Source of the DNA: Pseudomonas wuhanensis
GTDB lineage: Bacteria > Pseudomonadota > Gammaproteobacteria > Pseudomonadales > Pseudomonadaceae
Assembly: GCF_030687395.1 (NCBI RefSeq)
Contig: NZ_CP117430.1
Location: forward strand, 2,542,001 to 2,606,000
Direction of reading: 5' to 3'
DNA length: 64,000 bases
Made by a program: the position numbers and the translations under genes. The number at the start of each line of letters is the position of its first letter. Position 1 is the first letter of the stretch. The notes under the pieces were generated by a model. The model had not been told where the DNA came from, made no database searches, and was given only the letters and a program-made list of their open reading frames with translations. Positions 54,112 to 63,765 of the stretch are shown here, piece after piece.

Positions 54112-54858
54112 TCAGAGGGGCGGCTCCCGGTGGCAGCCGGCGACCAGTTGCTTGAGTCCGTCCAGATTCAGTACTTTGACGTTGCGCCCGGAAATCTCGA
54201 CCAGTTCCGAGTCCCGCAGATGAGCGATGCCCCGACAGATGGTTTCCAGGCGCAGACCCAGATAGGAGCCGATCTCTTCGCGACGCATCTTCAGTACAAA
54301 GTTTCGGGACGAGTACCCCCGAATGCTCAACCGTTGCGACAGGTTCAGCAGGAAGGCCGCCAAGCGTTCATCGGAGTTCATGTTGCCCATCATCATCAGC
54401 AGGTTGTGCTCACGCACGATTTCCCGGCTCAAGATCTTGTTCATGTTGTGTTGCAACGAGGGCAGCTCCAGAGCGAGCTTCTCCAGTTGGGCGAAGTTGA
54501 AGGGGCAAACTTCGCTGTCCTCCAGGGCAAAGGCACTGCAGGTGTGCCGATCGTCGCTGATGGCGTCCAGGCCGAGCATCTCGCCGGGTATCTGAAACCC
54601 GGTGACCTGTTCACGACCGTCGACCGACAGCATGCTGGTCTTGAATGAACCGATCCGTACCGCATAGAGCGAGCGCAATGGATCCCCGGCCCGGTACAGG
54701 GCGGCGCCTTTTTTAACCTTTACACGCTGAATGATCAGGGTATCCAGCCGTTCGACTTCGTGGCTGGTCAGGCCAATCGGCAGACACAACTCCAGAACGC
54801 TGCAATTGGCACACGCGGCTTTCAGATAATGATGTTGATACGGCCGGGTTTCAGGCAT
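54112..54858 (-). CDS. ANR/FNR-family oxygen-responsive regulator (Crp superfamily)
   Basis: A 248-residue regulator from ATG 54858. CANCSVLELCLP near residue 18 gives the N-terminal cysteine cluster, and HTCSAFALEDSEVCPF adds the distal cysteine, so an oxygen-labile Fe-S cluster like that of FNR/ANR is likely. The C-terminal helix-turn-helix is MRREEIGSYLGLRLETICRGIAHL; ANR and FNR have E-T-V-S-R where this has E-T-I-C-R. It is divergent from the phosphoketolase gene, with an ANR box between. It appears to be a second, locus-specific ANR paralogue. Confidence 0.85.
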   Translation of the reverse strand: MPETRPYQHHYLKAACANCSVLELCLPIGLTSHEVERLDTLIIQRVKVKKGAALYRAGDPLRSLYAVRIGSFKTSMLSVDGREQVTGFQIPGEMLGLDAISDDRHTCSAFALEDSEVCPFNFAQLEKLALELPSLQHNMNKILSREIVREHNLLMMMGNMNSDERLAAFLLNLSQRLSIRGYSSRNFVLKMRREEIGSYLGLRLETICRGIAHLRDSELVEISGRNVKVLNLDGLKQLVAGCHREPPL

Positions 54859-54989
54859 CGCAAAAATTCCCCCTGACAGGAGCTTAGAGCATAGTTCGGA
54901 TCGCCATTTCAATCAGGTGTTTAACCAGGCTCAATAGACGAGCGGGAAAAGGCGTGTCCCCGTTCATCCGGGGGCGGACCGCGCAAGGC

Positions 54990-55003
54990 TTGATGTAAAT
55001 CAA
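54990..55003. promoter_or_regulatory. ANR/FNR box upstream of phosphoketolase
   Basis: TTGAT-GTAA-ATCAA is a perfect FNR/ANR consensus within the longer CTTGATGTAAATCAAG palindrome. Its centre is about 40 bases before a predicted start near 55037, with CAGAAT at 55025-55030 as a -10 element: a class II activated promoter reading rightward into the phosphoketolase gene. It is 132 bases from the divergent regulator start and may serve both. Confidence 0.85.
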
Positions 55004-55075
55004 GTCTTGTGCGGTGCAGACACCCAGAATCGACGCATGTCTTGCGGTTTACCCCAGGCCCTGGTGGAGGACGTC

Positions 55076-57457
55076 ATGAGCGATTTTCTGAGTGCCGAGC
55101 AACTGGAAGGGCTGGATGCCTACTGGCGGGCGTCCAATTACCTGGCGGTCGGGCAGATCTACCTCAAGGACAACCCGCTGATGAAGGCGCCGCTGACGCT
55201 GGCGCATGTAAAGCCACGGTTACTGGGACACTGGGGCACGACGCCAGGGTTGAACCTGATCTATACGCACCTCAATCGCCTGATCACAACCCACGACCTG
55301 AACATGATCTTCATCGCCGGCCCCGGGCATGGCGGGCCGGCCGTCGTGGCGCAGACCTACCTGGAAGGCACGTACACCGAGTTCAACCCGTCGGTGGGGC
55401 GCAATACCAATGGCCTGGCCCGACTGTTTCGGCAGTTCTCCTGGCCTTATGGCATTTCCAGCCATGTGTCGGCACAGATTCCGGGGTCGATCCATGAAGG
55501 CGGCGAGCTGGGCTACAGCCTGGCCCATGCCTATGGCGCCGCGTTCGACAACCCGGACCTGATCGTGGCGTGTGTGATTGGCGACGGCGAGGCGGAAACC
55601 GGGACGCTGGCGGCCAGCTGGCATTCCAACAAATTCCTCAACCCGGCACGTGACGGGGCTGTGCTGCCGATTCTGCATTTGAACGGGTACAAAATCGCCA
55701 ACCCGACGGTGCTCTCCAGCATCAGCGAGGAGGAGTTGTCGGCGTTGATGTACGGCTATGGCTACGATCCGTATTTCGTCGAAGGCGATGACCCGACAGA
55801 GGTTCATCAAACCCTGGCCAGAACGCTGGACACCATCGTGCAGGATATTCACGACATTCAGCGGGGCGCGCGTCAACGATCGTCGGCCCGGGCAGTGGAG
55901 CGACCCCTGTGGCCAATGCTGATCTTGCGCACGCCCAAGGGCTGGACGGGGCCGACATTCGTCGATGGCCAGCGGGTCGAAGGCACCTGGCGGGCGCATC
56001 AAGTGCCCTTGGCCGACTTCCAGCAGCCGCAGCATTTGCGGCAACTGGAGGAATGGCTCAGCAGCTACCGCCCCGACGAATTGTTTGATGCCAATGGCAC
56101 CCTGTTACCCGAGATCGCGGCGTTGGCGCCCACCGGCCATCGGCGAATGAGCGCCAACCCCCACGCCAACGGCGGGCTGCTGTTGCGCGCACTGGATTTG
56201 CCACGGTTCACCCAGTATGCGGTGAACGTCGAGGCGCCCGGTGGCCTGCGGGCAGAGGCCACGCGGGTGCTGGGCCGGTTTTTGCGCGACGTGATGAAAT
56301 GCAATCTGACGTCGAGCAATTTTCGCCTGTTCGGCCCGGACGAAACCGCCTCAAACAGGCTGGATGCGGTGTATGAAGTCAGTGCCAAGGTGTGGATGGA
56401 GCCGCTGGGGCCTGATGATGTCAATCTGTCGACCGATGGCCGGGTCATGGAGATCCTGAGCGAACAGGTGTGCGAAGGCTGGCTCGAAGGTTATTTGCTG
56501 ACCGGCCGCCATGGTGTGTTTTCCTGTTATGAGGCGTTCATCCACATCGTCGATTCGATGTTCAACCAGCACGCCAAATTGCTGAAAACCGCCGCCGACG
56601 TGCCATGGCGCAAACCCGTGGCCTCGCTCAACTATGTGCTGACCTCCCATGTCTGGCGCCAGGACCATAACGGCTTCTCCCACCAGGACCCGGGGTTCAT
56701 CGATCTGGTGGCGAACAAAACGGCGGACGTGGTTCGGATCTACCTGCCCCCCGATGCCAATTGCCTGCTGTCAGTGGCCGATCACTGCCTCAGGAGCCGC
56801 AACTACATCAACGTGATCGTGGCCGGCAAGCAACCGGAGTGGCAGTGGCTGGACATCGATGCCGCCATTCGTCATTGCCAGGCCGGTATCGGACGCTGGG
56901 ACTGGGCCTGCCGGGATGACAGCGATCCGGACGTGGTGATGGCCTGTGCCGGCGACGTCCCGACCCTGGAAACCCTGGCTGCGGTCACTTTGCTGCGCGA
57001 CTACGTGCCGGATCTGCGGGTGCGGGTGGTCAATGTCGTCGACCTGATGGTGCTGCAGCCGTCGTACCACCATCCCCACGGTTTGCCCGACAGCGCTTTC
57101 GATGAGTTGTTTACCGTCGACCGGCCGGTGATCTTTGCCTTCCACGGCTACCCCGCGCTGATTCACCGGCTGCTGTACAAGCGCACCAATCATGAAAACT
57201 TCCATGTTCGCGGCTTCAAGGACGAGGGGGCGACCACCACACCGTTCGACATGGCAGTGCTCAATAACCTGGATCGGTATCAGTTGGCCCTGGATGTCAT
57301 TGAGCGCGTGCCCCGGCTGCACGATCAACTCCAGACTGCCCGGGCGCGCTACTGGGCGACGATGGAGAAACACAAGCTTTACCTCATCGAACACGGGCAG
57401 GACATGCCCGAAGTGATGCAGTGGCAATGGACGCCTGCGCCGGGCAATCAGGGCTGA
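55076..57457 (+). CDS. xfp: Xylulose-5-phosphate/fructose-6-phosphate phosphoketolase
   Basis: A 793-residue thiamine-diphosphate enzyme from ATG 55076 (GGAGG just before). [16 protein letters not shown] and [20 protein letters not shown] are the family opening, [24 protein letters not shown] the ThDP-binding motif, and [17 protein letters not shown] [12 protein letters not shown] the conserved C-terminal block. It splits xylulose-5-P or fructose-6-P with phosphate to acetyl phosphate, giving ATP-linked fermentation without oxygen. The gene has a perfect ANR box in its promoter. The convergent channel gene ends 17 bases past its stop. Confidence 0.93.
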   Translation: MSDFLSAEQLEGLDAYWRASNYLAVGQIYLKDNPLMKAPLTLAHVKPRLLGHWGTTPGLNLIYTHLNRLITTHDLNMIFIAGPGHGGPAVVAQTYLEGTYTEFNPSVGRNTNGLARLFRQFSWPYGISSHVSAQIPGSIHEGGELGYSLAHAYGAAFDNPDLIVACVIGDGEAETGTLAASWHSNKFLNPARDGAVLPILHLNGYKIANPTVLSSISEEELSALMYGYGYDPYFVEGDDPTEVHQTLARTLDTIVQDIHDIQRGARQRSSARAVERPLWPMLILRTPKGWTGPTFVDGQRVEGTWRAHQVPLADFQQPQHLRQLEEWLSSYRPDELFDANGTLLPEIAALAPTGHRRMSANPHANGGLLLRALDLPRFTQYAVNVEAPGGLRAEATRVLGRFLRDVMKCNLTSSNFRLFGPDETASNRLDAVYEVSAKVWMEPLGPDDVNLSTDGRVMEILSEQVCEGWLEGYLLTGRHGVFSCYEAFIHIVDSMFNQHAKLLKTAADVPWRKPVASLNYVLTSHVWRQDHNGFSHQDPGFIDLVANKTADVVRIYLPPDANCLLSVADHCLRSRNYINVIVAGKQPEWQWLDIDAAIRHCQAGIGRWDWACRDDSDPDVVMACAGDVPTLETLAAVTLLRDYVPDLRVRVVNVVDLMVLQPSYHHPHGLPDSAFDELFTVDRPVIFAFHGYPALIHRLLYKRTNHENFHVRGFKDEGATTTPFDMAVLNNLDRYQLALDVIERVPRLHDQLQTARARYWATMEKHKLYLIEHGQDMPEVMQWQWTPAPGNQG

Positions 57458-57473
57458 TGGGCGGCGCCGGGCG

Positions 57474-57899
57474 TTACTTGCTCTTCCAGTACTTCTGCAT
57501 CTCCAGAAACAGAAATGAGGCGGTCCAGGAAATCAGCACCAGCCCCGTCAGTGCCTCCAGTCCGGTCAGGTACTTGAGGTTACCCATGGGTGAAATGTCG
57601 CCGAAACCGATGGTGGTGAACGTGGTGAAGGAAAAGTACACGCAGTCCATGAACGAGCCATCGAAATTGCCGCTCAGGCTGCCCCATTCACCGGAGCGGA
57701 TCAGCAGGTAATAGACCAGCGCGAAACACCAGACTTCTACCGCGTGAGCCACCATCGCGCCGAATACCCCGACGACGATCCGAAAGCGGCTCCAGAGTTT
57801 GAGCCTGGGCAGCCAATCGTTCAGGCGCAGCAGGCATTCGTAGTGGATCACTACCGTGATGACCACCACCAACGTGTTGATTAGCGTGACTGCAAACAT
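57474..57899 (-). CDS. Two-pore-helix potassium-channel-like protein (Ion_trans_2)
   Basis: A 141-residue membrane protein. Hydrophobic segments lie at about 5-20, 40-67 and 115-133. The pore loop is SFTTFTTIGFGDISPMG, with the T-x-G-F/Y-G-D potassium selectivity filter; Phe replaces the more usual Tyr, which is also found in natural K+ channels. No cytoplasmic RCK domain is present. In this cluster it may adjust membrane potential or pH under oxygen limitation; that is inference. It lies 55 bases downstream of the FtsH-paralogue gene. Confidence 0.82.
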   Translation of the reverse strand: MFAVTLINTLVVVITVVIHYECLLRLNDWLPRLKLWSRFRIVVGVFGAMVAHAVEVWCFALVYYLLIRSGEWGSLSGNFDGSFMDCVYFSFTTFTTIGFGDISPMGNLKYLTGLEALTGLVLISWTASFLFLEMQKYWKSK

Positions 57900-57954
57900 G
57901 ATGGGCCTTCAGCGATGGGGGCAGGGAGCCGTATCCGGGCGATTGATCGGTGCG

Positions 57955-59778
57955 TCACGGTGCTGGTAATGCCGGGGTGGGCTTGAACGGCATCAGCGGC
58001 GGGAACTCCTCGGGCGTGAGGGTTTCCTTTTCCAGCAACAGGCGGGCACCTTCGTCCAGGTCGGCCCGACGACTCTGGAGCAGCGCCTTGGCCCGTTGGT
58101 AGGCTTCATCCAGCAGGGCGCGAATACCCAGGTCGATTTCCCGAGCGGTCTGTTCCGAGTAATCCTTTTCGCCCATCGTGGCCATGCGATCTCCCAGGTA
58201 CGTTGGGGTTTGCTTCTCCAGCACCGACTGGCCGAGTTCGGGGCTCATGCCGAAGCGGGTGATCAGTTGCCGGGCGATATCGGTCGCACGGCCCAGATCG
58301 TCGGCGGCCCCGGTGGAGATTTGGCCGTAGACAAGGTCCTCGGCGGCGCGTCCGGCCATCAGTACGACAATCCGGTCCTTGAGCGTCTGGCAACTGATCA
58401 GAAAGTGATCCTCGGTCGGTCGCTGCAAGGTATAGCCCAGCGAACCGATGGCCCGGGGCACGATCGAGACTTTATGCACCGGGTCCATGGCCGGCAGGCT
58501 GCTGGCGGCCAGGGCATGTCCCATCTCGTGATAGGCCACCACCCGGCGTTCATCGGGATCGAGCAGGTTGCTCTTGCGTTCGAGCCCCGCGATCAGGCGT
58601 TCTACGGCGGCCGTGAAGTCATTCAGGTTGACGGCATCGGCGCCACGGCGGGTGGCGACGATGGCTGCTTCGTTCACCAGGTTGGCCAGGTCGGCGCCGG
58701 TGAAACCGGTGGTGATTTCGGCGATACGTGCGCCATCGAGCCCGGGTTCCACGGTGATTTTCTTGAGGTGAACCTTGAGGATCGCTTCCCGGCCTCTGCG
58801 ATCGGGGCGGTCGATCAGAATCTGCCGGTCGAAGCGCCCGGCGCGCAATAGCGCCGGATCAAGGACCTCCGGCCGGTTGGTCGCGGCCAGCAACACCACG
58901 CCCTCACGGGGGTCGAAACCGTCCAGCTCGGCCAGTAACTGGTTGAGGGTCTGTTCTTTTTCGTCATTGCCGCCTAACACGCCGACGCCACGCATCTTGC
59001 CCAGCGCGTCGAGTTCATCGATGAAAATGATGCAGGGTGATGCCTGGCGTGCCTGTTCGAACAGGTCGCGGACCCGGGCCGCACCGACCCCGACGAACAT
59101 CTCGACAAATTCGGACCCCGAAATCGAGAAAAACGGCACTCCGGCTTCACCGGCGATGGCTTTGGCCACCAGGGTCTTGCCGGTGCCTGGCGGGCCGACC
59201 AGCAAGGTGCCCTTGGGAATGTGCGCGCCCAGGCGTGCATATCGAGCTTTGTCCTTGAGGAACGAAACGATTTCCACCAGCTCGGCCTTGGCTTCGTCGA
59301 TGCCCGCGACATCGGCGAAGGTCACTCCGGTATCGCGTTCGACAAACACTTTGGCCCGGGATTTGCCGACATTCATCAGCCCGCCTAGGCCCTTGTCCGC
59401 CATCCCGCGAAACAGGAAATGCCAGAACACCATGATCAGCATGAACGGCAACAACCAGCCCAACAGGCCGCTCATAAAGGTATTTTGGTTGGTGCCAGTA
59501 AAACCGACCCCCGATTGGGAGAGTTCGGTCGCCAGCCCCGGATCGACCCGCACCGTGGAGAACCGTTCGCGTCCGTCGATGGGCTCCACCAATTTGCCGC
59601 TGATCCGGTCCTTGTCGATCTGCAAATCACTGACTTTTTGCTCGTTCAACAATTGCATGAACTGGCTGTAGGGGAGGGGCTGCACGGCCTGGCGCTCGAC
59701 AAAGAAAACCTGCATGAGGCCCATGACGATAAACGCGATCGCCAAGTAAGACAGGTTCCACTGGTCGTTCTTTTTCAT
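57955..59778 (-). CDS. FtsH-family ATP-dependent zinc metalloprotease (paralogue)
   Basis: A 607-residue AAA+ protease. Two N-terminal membrane helices ([37 protein letters not shown]) flank a periplasmic domain. The AAA+ part has [16 protein letters not shown] (Walker A), [11 protein letters not shown] (Walker B), [20 protein letters not shown] (second region of homology) and the pore [13 protein letters not shown]. The zinc site is HEMGHALAA with a later Glu. Housekeeping FtsH is longer (about 640) and normally sits beside rrmJ/folP, so this is a second, stress-island copy, possibly for membrane quality control. Confidence 0.9.
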   Translation of the reverse strand: MKKNDQWNLSYLAIAFIVMGLMQVFFVERQAVQPLPYSQFMQLLNEQKVSDLQIDKDRISGKLVEPIDGRERFSTVRVDPGLATELSQSGVGFTGTNQNTFMSGLLGWLLPFMLIMVFWHFLFRGMADKGLGGLMNVGKSRAKVFVERDTGVTFADVAGIDEAKAELVEIVSFLKDKARYARLGAHIPKGTLLVGPPGTGKTLVAKAIAGEAGVPFFSISGSEFVEMFVGVGAARVRDLFEQARQASPCIIFIDELDALGKMRGVGVLGGNDEKEQTLNQLLAELDGFDPREGVVLLAATNRPEVLDPALLRAGRFDRQILIDRPDRRGREAILKVHLKKITVEPGLDGARIAEITTGFTGADLANLVNEAAIVATRRGADAVNLNDFTAAVERLIAGLERKSNLLDPDERRVVAYHEMGHALAASSLPAMDPVHKVSIVPRAIGSLGYTLQRPTEDHFLISCQTLKDRIVVLMAGRAAEDLVYGQISTGAADDLGRATDIARQLITRFGMSPELGQSVLEKQTPTYLGDRMATMGEKDYSEQTAREIDLGIRALLDEAYQRAKALLQSRRADLDEGARLLLEKETLTPEEFPPLMPFKPTPALPAP

Positions 59779-59908
59779 GGCCTAGGCTCAGAGTGGGAAC
59801 GCGTATCGGTAAGCCAACGGCCAACCCGTTTAATAAAGATAGCCTGCTTCAGCTTCTCCCTCGCGCAGGGCGCTGGATGATGTACACAGATCACCTCACT
59901 GATGTCGG

Positions 59909-61525
59909 TCATTCAGGAAACGGTGGCTGGGCAGGTGATTCCTTTTCCGGAATATCCGTCATGGTCGCCTCGGTGAGCAGCAAGATACTGGCGACCGACA
60001 CGGCATTTTCCAGGGCAATGCGCACCACCTTGGTCGGGTCGATGATGCCGGCTTCGTACATGTCCACATAACTATTGGCCGCTGCATCGAAGCCCACGTT
60101 GCCCGGTTCGGCGAGCATGCGGGCAATGACCACGCCGGCATCCACCGCCGAGTTTTCAGCGATGAACCGGGCCGGTGCTTCCAAAGCCCGACGCAGAATC
60201 TGCAGGCCGGTTTTGACATCGCCCTCATGGCTGGCTTCCTCGGCGGCGATCATCGGCACAGCCTTGAGCAGCGCCAGGCCGCCGCCTGGAACAATGCCTT
60301 CGGCGATCGCCGCCCGGGTCGCGGAAATCGCATCGTCGAGTGCATCCTTGCGCGCTTTCATTTCAGCTTCGGAAGGTGCGCCGACGCGAATCACCGCCAC
60401 CCCGCCAGACAGCCTGGCCAGGCGTTCTTGAAGCTTTTCGCGGTCGTAATCGCTGGTGGTGTTGTCCATTTGCACGCGGATCTGTTGCAGGCGCGCCTCG
60501 ATAGCCTCGCGTGTACCTGCGCCGCCAATCAGCGCGGTGCTGTCTTTTTGCACCACGACTCGATGAGCCCGCCCCAATTGGCTCAACTCCACCTGTTCGA
60601 GGTTGATGCCCAGCTCACTGGAGATCACGGTTGCGCCGGTCAGAACGGCAATGTCCTGAAGCATTTCCTTGCGTCGATCACCGAAGCCCGGCGCCTTGAT
60701 CGCCACCGCGCGCAATACCCCCCGAATCTGGTTGACCACCAACGTGGTCAACGCTTCACCCTCGATGTCGTCGGCGATCAGGACCAGTGGCTGGCCGCTT
60801 TTGGCAATCAGTTCCAGCAATGGCAGCAGGTCTTTGAGCACGCCGATCTTATGGTCACAGAGCAGCAGGTAGGCATCGTCGAGTTCGGCCTGCATCTTCT
60901 CGGTATCGGTCACGAAGTAAGGCGAGACATATCCACGGTCCAGGCGCATCCCTTCCATGACCTCGACCACTGTTTCGGTGGTCTTGGACTCTTCGACACT
61001 GACCACACCTTCAATGCCGACCTTTTCCAGAGCGTCGGCCACCAGTTGACCGATGACCGCGTCGTTATGGGCCGAAAGCGTGGCCACCTGGGCCTTTTCC
61101 TTGGGCGTGCTGACCGGGCGCGATTGCGCCAGCAGCGATTGCATGACCAGAGAAAATCCCAGGTCCATGCCGCGTTTGAGGTCGATCGCACTGGCACCGG
61201 CGACGACATTGCGGATGCCGTCGGCCAGCATTGCATGGGCCAAAACCGTTGAAGTGCTGGTGCCGTCCCCGACGGCCTCACCGGTGCGTTCCGCTGCCTG
61301 ACGCAGCATTTGCGCACCCAGATTCTCCTCGGGGTCCAGCAGGTCGATGCGTTTGGCTATTGTCACGCCATCGTTGCAGACCGTCGGATTGCCCCATTTA
61401 TTCTGGATCAACACCGATTTCGATTTCGGTCCCAGGGTCACCCGGACAGCATCCGCCAATTGTGTGGCTCCGCTAAGGATTTTCTCGCGAGCGCCAGCAC
61501 GAAACAGGATTTTAGTGTGAGCCAT
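59909..61525 (-). CDS. GroEL/Cpn60 chaperonin paralogue
   Basis: A 538-residue chaperonin. [50 protein letters not shown] and [13 protein letters not shown] are the ATP-site and intermediate-domain motifs, and [26 protein letters not shown] the apical region. The C-terminus ends [12 protein letters not shown] in place of the usual GGM repeats, and no groES lies beside it, so it must borrow the housekeeping cochaperonin or act without it. An ANR box lies 62 bases upstream. It begins the groEL-ftsH-channel run, though gaps of 130 and 55 bases separate them. Confidence 0.92.
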   Translation of the reverse strand: MAHTKILFRAGAREKILSGATQLADAVRVTLGPKSKSVLIQNKWGNPTVCNDGVTIAKRIDLLDPEENLGAQMLRQAAERTGEAVGDGTSTSTVLAHAMLADGIRNVVAGASAIDLKRGMDLGFSLVMQSLLAQSRPVSTPKEKAQVATLSAHNDAVIGQLVADALEKVGIEGVVSVEESKTTETVVEVMEGMRLDRGYVSPYFVTDTEKMQAELDDAYLLLCDHKIGVLKDLLPLLELIAKSGQPLVLIADDIEGEALTTLVVNQIRGVLRAVAIKAPGFGDRRKEMLQDIAVLTGATVISSELGINLEQVELSQLGRAHRVVVQKDSTALIGGAGTREAIEARLQQIRVQMDNTTSDYDREKLQERLARLSGGVAVIRVGAPSEAEMKARKDALDDAISATRAAIAEGIVPGGGLALLKAVPMIAAEEASHEGDVKTGLQILRRALEAPARFIAENSAVDAGVVIARMLAEPGNVGFDAAANSYVDMYEAGIIDPTKVVRIALENAVSVASILLLTEATMTDIPEKESPAQPPFPE

Positions 61526-61586
61526 CAGGTTGTTCTCCTGAAGAGTTCTGCATCGTTTCAGCTTCTATGAAATGGCACGTGCAGCG

Positions 61587-61600
61587 TTGATTTTTATCAA
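61587..61600. promoter_or_regulatory. ANR/FNR box upstream of the GroEL paralogue
   Basis: TTGAT-TTTT-ATCAA is a perfect consensus. On the minus strand it lies 62 bases before the groEL-paralogue ATG. CATAGA about 28 bases beyond its centre could be the -10 element of a class II promoter. Confidence 0.82.
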
Positions 61601-61697
61601 CAAAGCCACACTATCGCCGCGCCCCATTCGGATACCGGCAGGCATGCGGGCGCAGTACGTACCGTTCGGATGATCGACCGTCGGTTGTTGGCCCCAA

Positions 61698-61711
61698 TTG
61701 ACAAAAATCAA
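61698..61711. promoter_or_regulatory. ANR/FNR box (one mismatch) upstream of the zinc-ribbon gene
   Basis: TTGAC-AAAA-ATCAA differs from the consensus at one base. It lies 137 bases before ATG 61848 on the plus strand. A start some 40 bases beyond its centre would give a leader of about 100 bases, containing the 12-bp inverted repeat. Confidence 0.68.
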
Positions 61712-61847
61712 CCTGCGCCGCAGCAAACCGAGCCCAAATGAAATCTTCAAATCCACCGTGTTTTCAGCGGGCCTGACTGGAAGGGGGGCGATTTGAAAAC
61801 ACGGTTTCGCGTGGGATTTTTAGCTAACTCGTTTGCGAGGAAAGACC

Positions 61848-62345
61848 ATGGACAAGTTTCAGCAGAGTCAGAAAAACCAGCTGTTCAAAACACCGGCCCA
61901 TGATCCTTATTGCTTGCCGAAAATCGAAGGCTCTGCCGTCTGCCCGCAGTGTGGGGCCGCTTACCAGGCAGGTAACTGGACCTGGAAAATTCCTGAAAAT
62001 ACGGTGGTTCATGATGCGCAAACAGTGACCTGCCCAGCCTGTCAGCGCACCAATGACAACAAGCCGGCGGGTACGCTCACGCTATCGGGCAGCTTCTTGC
62101 CCGCGCATCGAAACGAAATCATCAACCTGATCGAGAACACCGAGAAAAACGAAAAAGCGGAGCATGCGCTGGAGCGCATCATCAGCCTGACCGATTCCGA
62201 GGGTGCACTGGTTGTAACCACCACTGGCATCCATCTCGCGAACCGCCTGGGCCATGCACTGAAAGCGGCTTTCAAAGGGCACGCCGATTATCAGTACAGC
62301 GATGACGAATTCGGGGTAAGCATCGACTGGATGCGTGACGAGTAG
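61848..62345 (+). CDS. BCAM0308-family zinc-ribbon protein
   Basis: A 165-residue soluble protein from ATG 61848 (AGGA seven bases before). VCPQCGAAYQAGNWTW and VTCPACQRTNDNKPAG give two C-P-x-C pairs, a zinc ribbon. The rest (GTLTLSGSFLPAHRNEIINLIENTEKNEKAEHALERI, VTTTGIHLANRLGHALKAAF) fits the BCAM0308 family as remembered. That family is named for a gene of the low-oxygen-activated locus of Burkholderia cenocepacia. The function is unknown; GIHLANRLGHAL resembles NMD3/ribosome-associated tails. It is led by an ANR box. Confidence 0.8.
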   Translation: MDKFQQSQKNQLFKTPAHDPYCLPKIEGSAVCPQCGAAYQAGNWTWKIPENTVVHDAQTVTCPACQRTNDNKPAGTLTLSGSFLPAHRNEIINLIENTEKNEKAEHALERIISLTDSEGALVVTTTGIHLANRLGHALKAAFKGHADYQYSDDEFGVSIDWMRDE

Positions 62346-62435
62346 AACCGGGCGAGGGTGTACTCGACGCTGCAAATGTGAAGAAACGACAGGAGGTCAG
62401 GATCGATTACAGGTACTTCCGGGAGGAGTACGACC

Positions 62436-62675
62436 ATGATCGTCAATGATTCAACGACTCAATCTGCCGCCTGTTCTGAATCAATCAATCGTTGTGCGGC
62501 ACTCTTTGCTGAAGCCGACCGGCTGAGCAAGCAAGCCTATGCGTTGTTGAACGAGCCTGTTTCGACTCAGACGATACAGCGATTTTCTGCAGCGAAAAAA
62601 CTGGCGGATGACAAATACCGTCAAGCCCGAAAGGAATGGTTGAAAACCATCAACAAGAGCGGCGGCGGTATTTGA
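62436..62675 (+). CDS. Small hypothetical helical protein
   Basis: A 79-residue protein with GGGAGG before its ATG, so it is very likely translated. It is mostly helical and charged (CAALFAEADRLSKQAYALLNEP, RFSAAKKLADDKYRQARKEWLK), with no signal or membrane segment. I do not recognise the family. It lies between the zinc-ribbon and universal-stress genes on the same strand, so it probably belongs to the low-oxygen regulon. Its stop codon lies inside the next ANR box. Confidence 0.7.
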   Translation: MIVNDSTTQSAACSESINRCAALFAEADRLSKQAYALLNEPVSTQTIQRFSAAKKLADDKYRQARKEWLKTINKSGGGI

Positions 62676-62685
62676 TTTATATCAA
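62672..62685. promoter_or_regulatory. ANR/FNR box upstream of the universal stress protein
   Basis: TTGAT-TTAT-ATCAA is a perfect consensus overlapping the stop codon of the 79-residue gene. It lies 123 bases before the universal-stress-protein ATG and would make that gene independently inducible. Confidence 0.82.
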
Positions 62686-62808
62686 CGCCAAAGCGATTCC
62701 AACGGAGGAGTCTGGGTTGACGCTGGTGCCTGATCCAGCGGGGGCGCAACGACCGCGCCCTCGCAACAGGCCATGTCGCGTTAAAGCCCACCTGCCTGGA
62801 GTCAGATC

Positions 62809-63693
62809 ATGAGCCAGTATCAACGGTTGTTATTGATCATCAACCCGGCCCTGCGCCACTCTCCTGCAATACAACATGCGGCGGCCCTGGCCAAGGCCAG
62901 CGGGGCACGCTTGCATATCGCTGCCTTGATAAAGTCGTTGGATATTCTGTCGCTGCTTGAAGAGGGCGTGCGGGAAACGGCGCGGGAGACCTACCTGCAA
63001 GACCATCGCGACTGGTTGGCGTATCAGGCAAAAAATATCCGTGGTCGGGGGATCGAAGTGACGGCGGAGGTGGCCTGGGCCGATGACCTGCAGCAGGACA
63101 TTCTGGATCACGTCACGGAAATGCAGCCCGACCTGTTGATCAAGGAGGTTCAGCATGAATCGGCGCTCAAGCGCGCGTTCTTCACCCCGCTGGATTGGCA
63201 CTTGCTGCGCCACTGTCCGGTGCCGGTCTATCTGATAGGCGGCAGTGGTCACACCTTGCCGCACAAGATCGTGGCCGCGGTTGACGCGTCGGGTACCGAC
63301 TCCGATAGCGAGCTGAATGACCGGATCATCCAGCAGGCCAATGGCCTGGCGCTGCAGTGCAATGCCGAGTTGCACCTGCTGTACGCCTGCGACACGACAG
63401 ACTATCTGGGCGATATGGGCGGCGACGGTCTGACACTGTCGGACCTGACCAAGCAGTTGCGTAGGGAACTGGAAAAATCGTTCCTGGCGCTGGCCGGTCG
63501 GTACGGTGTGGCCTCTGACCGTCGGCATTTCATTCTGGGGCACCCGGTCTCGGCGCTGAGTGAGTTTGCCGACGAACATCAGGTGGACGTGATCGTGATG
63601 GGCAGAGTCCAGTCCCATGGCCTGAACAAACTGGTGGGCAGCACGACCGAACATATTCTGTATCAGGTGCCTTGCAGCGTCCTGGCGGTCTAG
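62809..63693 (+). CDS. Tandem-domain universal stress protein (UspE-like)
   Basis: A 294-residue protein of two UspA domains. The first spans about 1-145 (RLLLIINPALRHSPAIQHAAALAKASGARLHIAAL, then PDLLIKEV). The second runs from about 150 (HKIVAAVDASGTDSDSELNDRIIQQANGLA) to the end. The C-terminal VDVIVMGRVQSHGLNKLVGSTTEHILYQVPCSVLAV has the G-x2-G-x9-G(S/T) nucleotide signature in the modified form seen in UspE. Such proteins support survival without oxygen in pseudomonads. A perfect ANR box precedes it. Confidence 0.9.
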   Translation: MSQYQRLLLIINPALRHSPAIQHAAALAKASGARLHIAALIKSLDILSLLEEGVRETARETYLQDHRDWLAYQAKNIRGRGIEVTAEVAWADDLQQDILDHVTEMQPDLLIKEVQHESALKRAFFTPLDWHLLRHCPVPVYLIGGSGHTLPHKIVAAVDASGTDSDSELNDRIIQQANGLALQCNAELHLLYACDTTDYLGDMGGDGLTLSDLTKQLRRELEKSFLALAGRYGVASDRRHFILGHPVSALSEFADEHQVDVIVMGRVQSHGLNKLVGSTTEHILYQVPCSVLAV

Positions 63694-63715
63694 GGACGGC
63701 CCCGTTCACGGTTGA

Positions 63716-63741
63716 TCACACCCTTGGGTGACGGGGTGTGA
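63716..63741. terminator. Hairpin between universal-stress and synthetase genes
   Basis: TCACACCC and GGGTGTGA pair perfectly around a 10-base loop, 23 bases after the stop of the universal stress gene. There is no T run, so partial termination or mRNA stabilisation is possible. Confidence 0.4.
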
Positions 63742-63765
63742 TGAACAGCCGTTGAGGTGAAGCCC

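Larger units (their letters stand above)
61526..61847. other. Divergent promoter region between groEL paralogue and zinc-ribbon gene
   Basis: A 322-base region without a gene. It holds two ANR boxes (61587-61600 and 61698-61711), one suited to each direction. A perfect 12-bp inverted repeat, ACCGTGTTTTCA at 61755-61766 and its inverse at 61794-61805, lies 43 bases before the rightward start and would fold in the leader mRNA. Confidence 0.6.

Noticed and set aside
57955..59778. Long plus-strand frames (58096-58851, 58775-59671) over the FtsH gene
   Set aside because: They overlap a well-supported AAA+ protease and show no motifs.
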